This document shows, in pieces, positions 12,401 to 21,985 of a stretch of 64,000 bases of DNA (positions are counted from its first letter, which is position 1; each line of letters opens with the position of its first letter). A program made the position numbers and the translations under genes. The stretch is from Plectrocnemia conspersa (lineage: Eukaryota > Arthropoda > Insecta > Trichoptera > Polycentropodidae): the NCBI GenBank assembly GCA_009617715.1, contig VTFK01000276.1, forward strand, positions 620,001 to 684,000, given 5' to 3'. A model generated the notes under the pieces. That model was not told the DNA's origin and searched no databases. It saw only the letters and a list, made by a program, of their open reading frames with translations.

Positions 12401-15400
12401 AAAATGTTTTAGACCACTAAAACACTGCTCGTGATAGATCCAAACTCATTATGTATTTACTATAATTGCCCTTATTCATCCTGTTATTACAAATTTATTT
12501 TTTTACAATATTTTTAGTCTCTTTTCTTCACCTATTGAGGTAGTAGCACGTTGCTGTTTAACTTAACTTTCAACTTAAAATATTACTTTTAGGTTAAATT
12601 GATTTTATGACAAATTAAATATTTTATTGTATTTATTCATTATGCCAAAAATTAGGTGGCACTCTGGTAACACTGATGTGATGGCAGTGAATTGCAACAC
12701 GTTACTTAGCTGATCTCTCATTAGTCGGTCAGTGAAGCAGACAATTAATTTATTGTAAAAAATGTTTTTTCTTAATTACTGCAATCACAAAAGTAGCGTC
12801 GAAGCATATGCTAAAAAAATATCGCCTCAAACTACGATTTTGTACGGGTTTTTTGTCAAAATCTACCAGGAGTGCATATGAGTGAGAAGGTAGCTGACAA
12901 TTAATTTATTATTTTAATTATTGGGAAAACTATTTTTTTTCAATTTCTGCAAATTATGCCTAGATAAAAATTATGCACCTCAAAGCATATTCAGAAAGAA
13001 AAAACGCTTCAAACTACCGTTTTTGTACGGGTTTTTTGTCATAATCTACCAGGAGTATAGAATAGGTGAGGAGGTAGTGGAGCTAATAATTTATTTATTA
13101 TTATATATTATATATTTTGTTCGCTTTTGTTTCTTTTGTTAAAATCTCGTTGTACGCTATGAAATAATAGTATCTATTTACATATACATAAAGCCTATAA
13201 TTGTATAACCATAGTTCTCAATAGGTTCGACCAATCAGAAAAAAGTATTTAATTATTTTAAATTTCCTTGGAGACGCATGATCTTATAAAATGGTTACTA
13301 TGTACATAAATAAACAAAATACACATGGCTCATTATCGAATGCGTATATTATGTTATTTTTTTTTTAATTTAAGAGCTTACAATGAGTAATCATAAAATA
13401 TAATTGAAATAATTCATATACAATAAAAAAAGATGGTCGATAACGCAATGACATCTGTTGAAAGGAGTATTTTCCATTGATTTACCGATTTATTGTAAGT
13501 ATTCGAATTGCAAATAAAGTATTATGTACTAGGATTGAAAGTTAATGTGGATCAAACTACCTAAACGCCAATAAAAGGTATTTTTTATCTTGTGATATTC
13601 CGGGATTTGTCATGGCGAAAATTTTAACGCAAACGGAGCCCCGGCAAAAAACTACAATCTGTCCGTTTGAATAATAATGTTTATTGTGATAGTACTACCT
13701 AGAAAGTGTGTGCTTTTGAAGGCAATGTTCCGTTCCTTTTATATAATGTGTGTATAAAAATGGCTGATGTAACTTATTCCTGAAATACATCAGTATATAA
13801 AACTTCTTTTACTATTTTCAGTACCATTATTTTGTATTTTTTATATTCAACTTATTTTCTTTCATATTAGAGTTATAACACTTGTTTGTTTAATATAAGA
13901 GTTGTATTCATAGTGTTTTTCATGTATTTTTTTGTTGTTTTGAATATAGTTTGGTAATATTTGATATATGTAGTTACATCCTACAAGGCCATCATACAAA
14001 CGAGTATTTTCTCTTGTCCCCGCTACGTCACAGTGTGCTAATAAAATTAATCAGCCCCCCACAATATAATATTGTCTTATTTTTGTTATATTATATCATT
14101 TTTATATTTATAGAACTGTCGCCGTTGCTCTGACTTCAATATCTGCCGCTGTATTTCAAGATTTCGCATTAAAGTTCATGAGTGTTCCACCGACGCCTGA
14201 AAAAGGAGCAATGGTAATACATATATTTTACTAATACTTACAATCATGTTGCTAGAGTGCAAAATGAGCTTGTATTCGATAATAAATAAAATTATCTTCA
14301 TTATTTTTGTATCATGAGTGTGTTATATTATTCGTATAGAGCCGTTTGAAAATGTTCTACAATAGTAACTTGCCGGTAACTTACGCGAGTGATATTCGTA
14401 TGGTGTCATTCGCATCCGAAGATGACGATTGGCTGATGCTGTTGACGATCGATAGTCGCAAAAGTCAGAATGGAGACAAGTTGATCGAGAATGTAAGTCC
14501 ATAGACATGCCTTTTGCCAGTTAGAAATACCAGTACGACCTAGTGGTAAGAATTCGACATAAACTACACTAAAACAATACTAATAACTTTGCTATACGAT
14601 CGAACTTGACGTGGTTTTTGTTTTGTTATTGAGAAGATTGCATCTTTGCTTTCATGTAATAGTCTTTCTCCCGTGATTCGTTAGCTGTTATTACGCGTTG
14701 AAGAAATTCTAGGTCGTTAGCGGACTCATTCAACAATTACAAAGCATTTACGATCAATAGTTTTGGCTACTTCTCGATGAATACCCTAAATGCAGTGATT
14801 AATACACTGTCTTTATTTTTTCACATTTTCATCGGTAGTTGCAGTATTATTATCTTAAATTATTTAAAATATTTGTACTATTCATAAGCCATTCGTTTAG
14901 ACATATACACTTCGCTAAAAGCCTTCCCAAAAATTTGCACCATTTCACTGCATTTTATTTAATGGAAAATCCTTTGTTCCGTTATTTTCAAAATAAAGAA
15001 ATGACCGAGCGTAACAAAATGCATCGTCAAATACAAACTACGCATCCAATATGGCTGACAATTGATGTGAAAAAAAATAGCTCATTCATCACGAAACGCC
15101 TTGGCAAACTTCTTTAGATATTTTAAAATATAATACATATTATCAATGTTTTAGATTGCCAAGTATACGTCTATTGTGGCAGGACTCGTGTCTTTTACAT
15201 TGATCTTCATCGTGGAACACCTAGGCTCGGTTCTGCAAGTCGCTTTAAGCTTCAACGGTATGGTCGGAGGCGTGACTCTTGGACTCTTCACTTTAGGAAT
15301 GTTTTTGCCGTGGGCTAATCACAAGGTAAACAAATATACTATAACACTCATCTATAAAATATAATTAAATCATCGATTCCTTTAGGGTGCACTATCAGGT

Positions 15401-16507
15401 GCGCTGATATCCTTGGCTCTCGTGTCTTGGCTTTGCTTTGGATCTCAAGTGGCGATTAGCAGCGGTAACGTAGTAGAAGAAACCAAGTTCAAAACCATTT
15501 CAAACTGTACTTGCTACAACGATACTATGTTAGCCGTGCAAGATGATGACGAGATGTGAGTTAAATAATGATAAACCAACATAATTTGAGCATTTGATTG
15601 AATGATTGACTGTTTTTCAGAGTCGAGAGTGTGTGGCCGATTTACAAAATATCTTATCTTTGGTATTCTGGAATCGGTTGCGTTTGCACCGTTGTTTTGG
15701 GAACCATAATCTCATTTTTGACAACACCTACGAAATTTGTCGATGTACCGGTAGATCTACTGTCTCCTCCTCTTTACTCGTTCTATACTTACATAGGTAA
15801 GTGGATTACTTACTACGTTCTACAAAACAACTTTGATAAATGTAAAAGATTACTCAACTTACACTGTAATTTATTGAGCATGACCAACACAAAGTTGTGC
15901 TTGAAAAAAAAAACTTTTGGTCAGTATATCCAGACACTCAAAGTGCAATTCTTGAGTCGTTACACCCATTGAATGTTGTTTAATGTGTGCACATGTACTC
16001 ATAAATCTACATCACTTTAATTTGAAGATGATTCTTAAAGATTTATCGTTCCTACTGGAAATGTAATGCACCAAAATTATCCTTCGTTCCTCTCAAAAGA
16101 GTACAGAATTTCTTTGGTTCAGAAGTAAGAAGCCATCCTCTGCTTCACAATGCCTTCAATTGCTGCAATGGACATTATAATCCACTAGTACATTTGCAAG
16201 AGCGATAGACGGTTTCAGGTTTGCATGCAATCCAATTCGATTTGCTACCTGCAGTCACATTTAAAATTATATATAATATTGTTTCTGTGGCAATCAAGCA
16301 GTGTTTTCTGTAAAAAAAAATAAAAAAATAATTGATGATACCTACAAAATTAATACCTATAAAAATAAGTCGAGTTATCTTATCTTCCATTAGTAAATAG
16401 CGTTTACAAAAAAATGATATATTTTTATAAATAAAGAATAACACCCTATTATTATTTCAGGAAAATTGATGCAAAGCGATATTTTACCTGAAAATATCAA
16501 CGTGTAA
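3417..16507 (+). CDS. Sodium:solute symporter, SLC5 family (sodium-coupled monocarboxylate transporter-like), 14 exons
   Basis: Coding exons: 3417-3709, 6943-7108, 7172-7283, 8469-8536, 8689-8843, 9520-9660, 9727-9829, 9903-10018, 14114-14213, 14340-14492, 15155-15325, 15386-15555, 15621-15796, 16461-16507. All introns are GT-AG, phases agree, and the total is 656 codons plus stop. Motifs seen: first-helix [19 protein letters not shown] (from residue 98), [13 protein letters not shown] (from 214), [20 protein letters not shown] and SDQLLPYF. These mark a plasma-membrane Na+-coupled transporter; in insects this subgroup is annotated as carrying monocarboxylates or vitamins, but the substrate cannot be read here. 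ATG 3417 is chosen because it follows an acceptor (3410-3411), so a non-coding exon probably lies upstream. Residues 419-469 (exon 10) form an unusual insertion; without them the length is 605, normal for the family. The final codon overlaps a donor-like GTAAGT, so the C-terminus could continue. Introns are full of transposon debris. Confidence 0.93.
4529..5165 (+). mobile_element. Palindrome-head repeat family, copy 1 (uninterrupted head)
   Basis: The left part (GGGAAAACAATGATTCCGGG at 4540, then GTTGCGACATATTTTCT) matches 49410-49905. The centre 4860-5100 is an inverted repeat whose arms share CACGATTTTATTGCTTTT, AACTTCTGAGAAGTGATAAT-like and AAAATTCGGTTT motifs around CGAGCGTTCCCACTGC. Its left arm has an extra local duplication of GGAGAACACAAAAAACAATT. 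The tail follows to about 5165. Confidence 0.7.
5162..5250 (+). mobile_element. piggyBac-like 5' terminal fragment
   Basis: TTAACCCTTTGCGCTCGTAA resembles piggyBac ends at the TTAA site. It is followed by dyads ACAATGTATCGACATTGT and GTCGACAATATGTCGAC. An acidic small ORF begins at 5878 ([12 protein letters not shown]), like the start of many piggyBac transposases, but it runs into stops at once. No right end was found. Confidence 0.4.
7380..7564. mobile_element. Foldback MITE, copy 2, with 7-bp target duplication
   Basis: Element 7387-7557 (171 bp) starts CAGGCGCGTACGGTGA and ends CATCGTACGCGCCTG, so nearly its whole length is self-complementary. ATTTTAT occurs directly before (7380-7386) and after (7558-7564), a perfect 7-bp duplication. 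It lies in SLC5 intron 3. The superfamily is not clear from 7 bp alone. Confidence 0.7.
7639..7908 (+). pseudogene. Open reading frame remnant in SLC5 intron 3, unrecognised
   Basis: After an acceptor-like TTTTTTATTCAG near 7648 an open frame runs through [19 protein letters not shown] to [12 protein letters not shown] and a TAG at 7906-7908, about 85 residues rich in Lys and Leu. It looks like a genuine C-terminal exon or retrocopy, not random AT-rich ORF noise. It cannot be an alternative SLC5 terminal exon: the junction from exon 3 (phase 1, T) would read TGA. It sits between the foldback MITE (7380-7564) and a LINE fragment (8066-8250), so it may have arrived with mobile DNA. Function unknown. 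Confidence 0.35.
8066..8250 (+). mobile_element. 3' fragment of a non-LTR retrotransposon
   Basis: The translation shows [19 protein letters not shown] and, in another frame, [23 protein letters not shown]. These match the familiar C-terminal pattern of LINE polyproteins in insects (Y-G-H-x-M-R ... K-x-SWLRNLREWFGCSS). Frameshifts and stops show it is dead. It lies in SLC5 intron 3. Confidence 0.55.
9105..9390. other. GC-richer block in SLC5 intron 5, unidentified
   Basis: It contains GTATCCGTGGGATACTGG (a short dyad) and CCAAGGGCAGAGCCCCGACG. No ORF or paired ends were found, so it is probably repeat debris. Confidence 0.25.
10708..11455 (+). mobile_element. Palindrome-head repeat family, copy 2 (head truncated, long tail)
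   Basis: It keeps the palindrome centre (GTGGGAACGC ... GCGTTCCCAC, 10730-10760) and right arm, then a tail of about 690 bp with CTAATGAAAGTTCTAAAA, AACGTTTCGCAACTGTCAAA-type and TTTTACTAGCACCTGCCAG motifs. The tail matches copies 5, 6 and 7. It lies in SLC5 intron 8. Confidence 0.65.
11471..11967. mobile_element. Probable MITE with CCAGGGCCG inverted ends
   Basis: It begins CCAGGGCCGGCC and ends GTCGGCCCTGG, about 497 bp apart in SLC5 intron 8. It contains two copies of AAGTTAGGTTTGCTA (about 11853 and 11882) and a hairpin GTATCCACCT/AGGTGGATAC near 11914-11936. No clear target duplication. A similar CAGGGCCGGGAC end occurs reversed at 19267-19277. Confidence 0.4.
12740..13080 (+). repeat. 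Two-copy tandem duplication in SLC5 intron 8
   Basis: Units 12740-12893 and 12894-13080 both end TTTTTGTACGGGTTTTTTGT-like, then ATCTACCAGGAGT, a GTGAGAAGGTAGC-type stretch and TTAATTTATT. They differ by many substitutions and small indels, so the duplication is old. Confidence 0.6.
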
Positions 16508-16595
16508 GTTCCATTAAGATTAGTATCGACTGAACTATGACAAAGTTAGTGATAATTCCAAAATGGGTTGTGGAAGAACAGAATGGATCAAGTCA

Positions 16596-16601
16596 AATAA
16601 A
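16596..16601 (+). terminator. Poly(A) signal AATAAA of the SLC5 gene
   Basis: A canonical AATAAA lies about 90 nt after the stop codon at 16505-16507. In such an AT-rich sequence the hexamer is common by chance, but its position supports the 16507 stop as the real gene end. Confidence 0.45.
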
Positions 16602-17218
16602 ACATATTTATCGAAGCATATCTTTAAGTTATGTAAGAATTTTAATAGTATAATTCAATCAAGTATCTCAAATAATTCAATAACAATATAGAAATATTAT
16701 AACTAAAAAGTCTTGCAAAACAGAAAATGTGAAAGCTGCTGAGTGATTTAGTCAAAATTTTAATGTATACAGTTAATATAGTGATTTGATTATTCAACAC
16801 TAGTAGTTATTATATTAAAAATTAGTTCCGAATCACTAGGATATTTTATCAAAATTTTAATGTATGTACACACTTAAGAATAATCATATGCACCTAATAA
16901 AAGTTAAATAATATATTGAGAAGTGCCAGTACTTTGTATAAGTTAATTAGTATTTAAGCATATTAAATATATCGGTCGAGTGTTAATATATTAAAGAATA
17001 ATTATTGTTGTATTATGATAAAATATCTTAAATATCTAGTTATGTCTTTTCGAAAAAGTCAAATCAAATATATATGGTATTAATTCGAATTATGTACTTA
17101 CAATACGTTAAAATTAGTCAATTTTAAAATATATATGTATAGATAAAACTTGTGAATTAAAGAACATTAAACGTATATAATATATACATGCATTTAACAT
17201 TTATTTGTTTGGTTATAC
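16602..17218. other. Intergenic AT-rich stretch
   Basis: Nothing recognised beyond two similar segments with TCAAAATTTTAATGTAT (16753, 16849). Confidence 0.6.
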
Positions 17219-18417
17219 ATTTAGATCAGTGGTCGGCAAACTTATTGGCCGAAGAGCCAAATATGTACATTACAATGATTTAAAATAGTTATGAGAGCCA
17301 AATCAGTTTTTTAATTTTTTAAACCTTTATTATAATTTTAGTTGATAAACAATAATATGAAAGTAAGGTATCCATAAATTTAAATCATGACAATGACTGA
17401 CAAACACTTAATGCGAACAATGTCCTTGGATCTCCTTGGAAAGTTTCAGTAAGTCAGGTTTATATGTTGTTGTTTTTAATTTTAGGCATGATTCCAGGTT
17501 TTCGTCAATAAGAAGACTTCTCAGTTTACTCTTGATGAAGTTCATGCTTGAAAAGGATTGTTCGCATGAATATGTAGAACCAAAAAGGGAAAGAACAGCA
17601 AACGCAAGTTTTTTCAGCTGATCGTAAGAGTCAGGAATACTATTCCAGACGTTGAAAATGATCATGTTTTCATTCTCCAGGTCTTTCAAAGCAGACCACT
17701 TGTGTTGTGAACTAAGATCACATTCGTTCTTCTCCAATATTTCCAAATCAATACAAAGACGTTGAAATTTAGAGCTCCATATTTCCTTGTTTTTTAAGTC
17801 CTGCGATTATATTTCAAAGTTACCAATGTCAATGCCAAAAGGAGAAAATTTCAACTCAGTTATTGTAACATTAAGAGGATTTTTGACGAATGCTAAGGTC
17901 GCTTTGCTGTTTTTAAACATCTGAAACCTGCTGAGAAATGCTTCTCTCGTATTTAAAATTGTTGTTATGAAATGGTGTTTGTCAGTAGAGGAATTATTTT
18001 CTTGGCGATGCTTCAGCAGGCTCGGAAAGTGAAACAATGTTTCCCTTTCAAAATCTTGAGCAAAAAGGGATAATTTGTTTTCGAATGAAATGACTTTTTC
18101 TAGCATCCAAAAAATTGTGTTTCCTTTCCCCTGTAGTTTACGGTTAAGCTGATTTAGATGAGACGTAACGTCTACCATGAAATGAAAGTTTTGGATCCTG
18201 ATTGTCTGTAAGTTCTGGATAGTAAACAGCCTTCTCAAGGAGAAATGCTTCAATTTCTGGCAATAGCTGAATGATATGAAGCAGAAGATCAGGACATAAG
18301 GACACTCAACCAGAATTAGCGCCCGGGCCCGTGGATATTTGTGCCAGAGCCGCAATCAAGGAGCCAAAGAGCCGCATGCGGCTCCGGAGCCGCACTTTGC
18401 CGACCCCTGATTTAGAT
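17219..18417 (-). mobile_element. hAT transposon, internally deleted, with perfect 8-bp target duplication
   Basis: Element 17227-18409 (1183 bp) has ends CAGTGGTCGGCAAACTT and CTTTGCCGACCCCTG and is flanked by ATTTAGAT on both sides (17219-17226, 18410-18417). On the minus strand, 18355-17807 and 17746-17408 encode transposase remnants. The second contains the hAT C-terminal dimerisation pattern FGSTYSCEQSFSSMNFIKSK and an RSLLIDENLESCLKL segment. The first ends in stops and most of the catalytic region is missing, so it is non-autonomous. GAGCCAAATA and GAGCCGCATGCGGCTCCGG repeats lie just inside the ends. Confidence 0.85.
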
Positions 18418-18767
18418 TAATGAAATAATATTCATATTTTATTAAATATAATAATTAGGGCAGAATGATTATATTAGGTACTATATATATTAGTTGGAAC
18501 AAGTGTGCGAGTACAATTGTCAGCGATGCTATTTATTCGAGCGGTGGCACAAAAAGAGATTAGATAAGAGATGACTCATCTGAAGTTGAGAGAGTAAATA
18601 AAGCTTTGCAGTCAAAAACTATTATTATAATTAAAGCTTTACATTTAGTACAAGAATTATCTTATTCCTTGAAACAAATAAGAGACACCGTATGGGAAAA
18701 TATATTTTTAAAACTGAGAAATTGTCGTAAAAAGAAAAAGAAAACTTTTTATAACAATATTAAGACT

Positions 18768-18912
18768 GACGATAAGTGAGAATTTAATAAAACATGTCTA
18801 AACCGAATTTTGACCAATATGAGAGCGCAAAAAACAATTACCCTTACTCAAAAGTTAAAAATTCACATCAAAAGTAACAAAATCATGCCGTCGCAGTGGG
18901 AAACGCTTGATT
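18768..18912 (+). mobile_element. Palindrome-head repeat family, copy 3 (left arm only)
   Basis: The left arm ACCGAATTTTGACCAATA, GCGCAAAAAACAATTA and GCCGTCGCAGTGGGAA is present; the right arm is absent. Confidence 0.6.
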
Positions 18913-19306
18913 ATCTAGTGATTATTCATACTTTCCCGAAGAAAATCGCATCATTAATAACTATTAAAAAAGTAAAATAGTGATATTTACAAAATGCTTA
19001 AAGCTCGTTCGCAGACATAAGCCAACTTATTATAATTTGTAGAAATATGAAATGAATTAATTTTAACATTTATTCTCATTGTTTCGCTGGTCCTTCGAAT
19101 CTTCAGTAAACGTTACCGTTTTTAAATAATATAATTAGCAATAAGTCTATTTTTTTTTCAAATTTGTGTAATATCCTATTTTTTCTTAATATTATACTTA
19201 TTGAAAATAAAAAAGCTACATAAGAGCGCAAACGTGTCCTTTTGCCTCAGGTGACAAAATGTCTAGTCCCGGCCCTGATATATAAATGTATATATATAAT
19301 CTAATG
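18913..19306. other. Intergenic AT-rich stretch
   Basis: No gene. A reversed CAGGGCCGGGAC transposon end at 19267-19277 is the only recognisable motif. Confidence 0.5.
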
Positions 19307-19463
19307 TAAGGTGACCAGATTTTGAAAATATTAAGAAGACAGTAAAAATAAAAAGGCTGCTGCAAGAGCAAAATAAAAAAAATAGTCATTTCGGAAATTT
19401 TTGTTCAAAGACAAAATTTTTGAGCTGGACAATCCTACCCAAAGAAGATGTCTGGTCACCTTA
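19307..19463. mobile_element. Tc1/mariner-like MITE (TA flanks)
   Basis: AGGTGACCAGA (19309) and TCTGGTCACCT (to 19461) are perfect 11-bp inverted repeats flanked by TA on both sides; total 153 bp, no ORF. It lies just downstream of the zinc-finger gene. Confidence 0.6.
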
Positions 19464-19637
19464 TCGAATGTAACTTAATAAAAAAAAATGTAATTAAAAT
19501 CATTCTTAAGCCCGATTAAGTGTTGACATCAACACAAATAATCAAACCGAACGAGTGATAAATAAAAATTTTTTATACCATTTGTCCCAACTAATTTACA
19601 AAGTATAGTACAAATACATATGTATAAGAAAGACTAT

Positions 19638-19643
19638 TTTAAT
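19638..19643 (-). terminator. Possible poly(A) signal ATTAAA of the zinc-finger gene
   Basis: The variant hexamer ATTAAA occurs on the minus strand about 45 nt past the TAA stop at 19687-19689. It is weak evidence in AT-rich DNA. Confidence 0.3.
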
Positions 19644-19686
19644 GATGTCTCTTCTTATGTATAAACAGTATAAACTACACAGTGCA

Positions 19687-21985
19687 TTAATCATTCAAGT
19701 GTGTCTTCATGTGTCCTTTAAGGGTACACTTCTGAATGAAAGATTTTCCACATTTCTCGCAAACGTGCTCTCTGAGATTCGCATGGATCTTCAGATGTTC
19801 TTTCAGAGTCTTTTTCCTGCCATAACATTTGCCGCAATGCTCGCATTTAAAGTCTCTGACTCCTGAAATTAAAATGAAATACATTTTAGATTAATTTGAC
19901 TCAATCAGTGGCATTGGTAATTAGGTGACATAAAAAACTGAATCTTAAGGTTGTTTTGCACAACCTGATTGTAGTTTGAAGAAGTCTATATTAGGTATAC
20001 ATATAGATTCATATAAATTTATGGAGAATTCTTTATCATAAAGGAGTTAGATGTATTATTTTAAAATTATTTACATGTTGATACGATGCAGTGCTGAATT
20101 AGGAATTGACTTGGGAGAAATATTTCTATGCAGACGAAACCGCAAACTTATTAATAATTATGCCACTGATTAATATATTTTAATGCATAATTACCAGTGT
20201 GCGTCAACATATGGCGTTCCAGATCCTTTGAAGAAAAGAATCCTCTGTCGCATTCAGTGCATTTATTATCTCTCAATTGCAAATGCGATCTTTTAATGTG
20301 CGTGGAGAGCTGAGACGAATTCTTAAACAGCTTCTCGCAGATGTTACAATTGTACACTCTCGCTGGCCGATTGTGCACATTTTCAAGATGAGTGTTTCTA
20401 GTGTAGTATTCCAAAAATCGCATAGGACACTCGGGACAGCCGTACTTTAATATCTTATACTTGTGCGCAGTGTGTATGTGCTGCTTGATACTCCACTTGT
20501 TCGCATATTGCCTTTTGCATATCTTGCACGAAAACTTCTTCTGTTTATGATTTCGCGATATATGTTGCAGATAAGACTGCTTCCTTAGAAATTTCACGTT
20601 GCAAAGGTTGCAAGAGTACATCTTGAAGTGAGTCGAGTAGTGAGCTGTCAAGTCACTGTGTTCGGGAACTCCATAGAGCACAATGGACAAGTTGTGTCCG
20701 TCGGTTTCAACTTTGGCATATCGTCATAGTATTTGAGCATTAATCCGTCCGTTTCTACAGTTTCTATTTCTACGACCGGTGCATCAATAGCTTCATTCTC
20801 AGGCACAGGTTCGTGTTCTTCGCTGCTGTTATCGTCGTTATGATCATCGACTTCAGCTAAAGTTTCAATATTTTCATCGACGTGCTTTAATTCCTCGTCA
20901 TAGTCAAGATCTACTTCTGACGTAAGATCTTCAATCTTTATTACTGAAAATAATACAATATATTATTTAATAAGAATAAAAATGACTATCAAAACAATGA
21001 ACCAATCTAATTCTAGTTGTGTATTTACATCCTAATTAGGGATTGCAATAATACCGGTAATACCGAGAGAAAAACAGGTAACAAAATAGACCGAAAAAAT
21101 AACGTCCATCCATTCAAAGTCGAACTGAATACTTTATTGCTAAGTTTATGTTGTACTATATTGTTGAATGTTGATACATGCTTGCAAATTTTGCAAAAAA
21201 AAAAAAACAAGAATTCAAGAGTTGAATCACTTTCTTTGAAGATATTGAATAAAGATGTAATAACTATTGCCGTTTTCATATTTTTTTTTGGGTAATGTAA
21301 TAAAAAAGCATGACAAATTTCGACTTAAAATTATGAAAATAATATATGAAGACTCAACTGATATTTTGTCATAAATAATTTATAATTGAAAAATATTGTG
21401 TTGGCATTAACCCCTTCACCGTGGATGGCTTCTATAGAAGTCATCAAGAAAATCACCACTACTCATTGGGCACTTAAAGGTGCCATAAACTTTTGAACCT
21501 AATAATATGGTTATTTAGTATAATTTAAGGCTATAAATCATTTGAATTAATTGAACCATAATATTTAAAAAAAATATGGCATGAACATATTAACAAATTT
21601 CGAAATGGCGCGCAAAAAAATCAGCCACGGTGAAAGGGTCAAGAGTTGTAGTACAACCTAATATTTACCTGATTTCGCCAGATTGTTTTTTAGCTCTAGT
21701 TGCCTCACAAAACAGTTAGACCTTTTAATAAGATCTACACAATTTAAGCATATATCTAAATCATTGACATCACAATCATCACATACAATCTAAAATATAA
21801 CAGAATATAAATAATGAAAAATACAATACAAAAATATATAATATAATAATCACCTTTACGTTGTAGCAATAGAGTACCATTTCGGAGAAATTTTCATTAT
21901 ACTCGTAACTATCGCCAGAATGCATTTTGATTAAATTATTGACACTACCGCACACAAAGCAAGAACCCTGTTCTGAATTATTCAT
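19687..21985 (-). CDS. ZAD-C2H2 zinc-finger protein, probable transcription factor, with an apparent 1-nt deletion
   Basis: Coding exons on the minus strand: 21854-21985, 21669-21789, 20195-20943, 19687-19862. The first two encode a ZAD-like domain: CFVC at residues 9-12 and ICLNC ending at 61, with an extra Cys pair at 47/50. ZADs are dimerising N-terminal domains of arthropod zinc-finger factors. Exon 3 starts with an acidic linker rich in D and E and continues into fingers 1-6; exon 4 holds fingers 7-8, which share an HTG-type linker split by the last intron, and the TAA stop. Finger 1 is split: CPLC is in one frame and the matching H-X3-H in the next, near 20660. One extra base would restore a normal C-X2-C-X12-H-X3-H finger and bring exon 4 into phase, giving about 392 aa. 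This may be an assembly error, a null allele or recent decay. DNA target unknown. Confidence 0.85.
21407..21642. mobile_element. piggyBac-like MITE in the intron between ZAD exon 2 and the finger exon
   Basis: TTAA (21407-21410), then CCCCTTCACCGTGG; the far end is CCACGGTGAAAGGG (to 21638) followed by TCAA, a one-base change from TTAA. Element 228 bp. CCCTTT-type ends in TTAA are the piggyBac signature. Confidence 0.65.

Larger units (their letters stand above)
10019..14113 (+). other. SLC5 intron 8 (4.1 kb), filled by repeats
   Basis: Besides palindrome copy 2, the CCAGGGCCG element and the tandem duplication, I see only AT-rich sequence, an AAT microsatellite (12260-12282) and an unidentified GC-richer block at 10390-10570. 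Introns 6, 7, 11 and 12 are only 60-75 nt, so this growth is insertion-driven. Confidence 0.7.

Noticed and set aside
14323..14508. Minus-strand frame of 61 codons
   Set aside because: It is antisense to SLC5 exon 10, which has proper splice sites on the plus strand.
21017..21295. Open frames on both strands (92 and 84 codons)
   Set aside because: AT-rich intron sequence of the zinc-finger gene with a transposon-end fragment (ACCGGTAAT); no domain.
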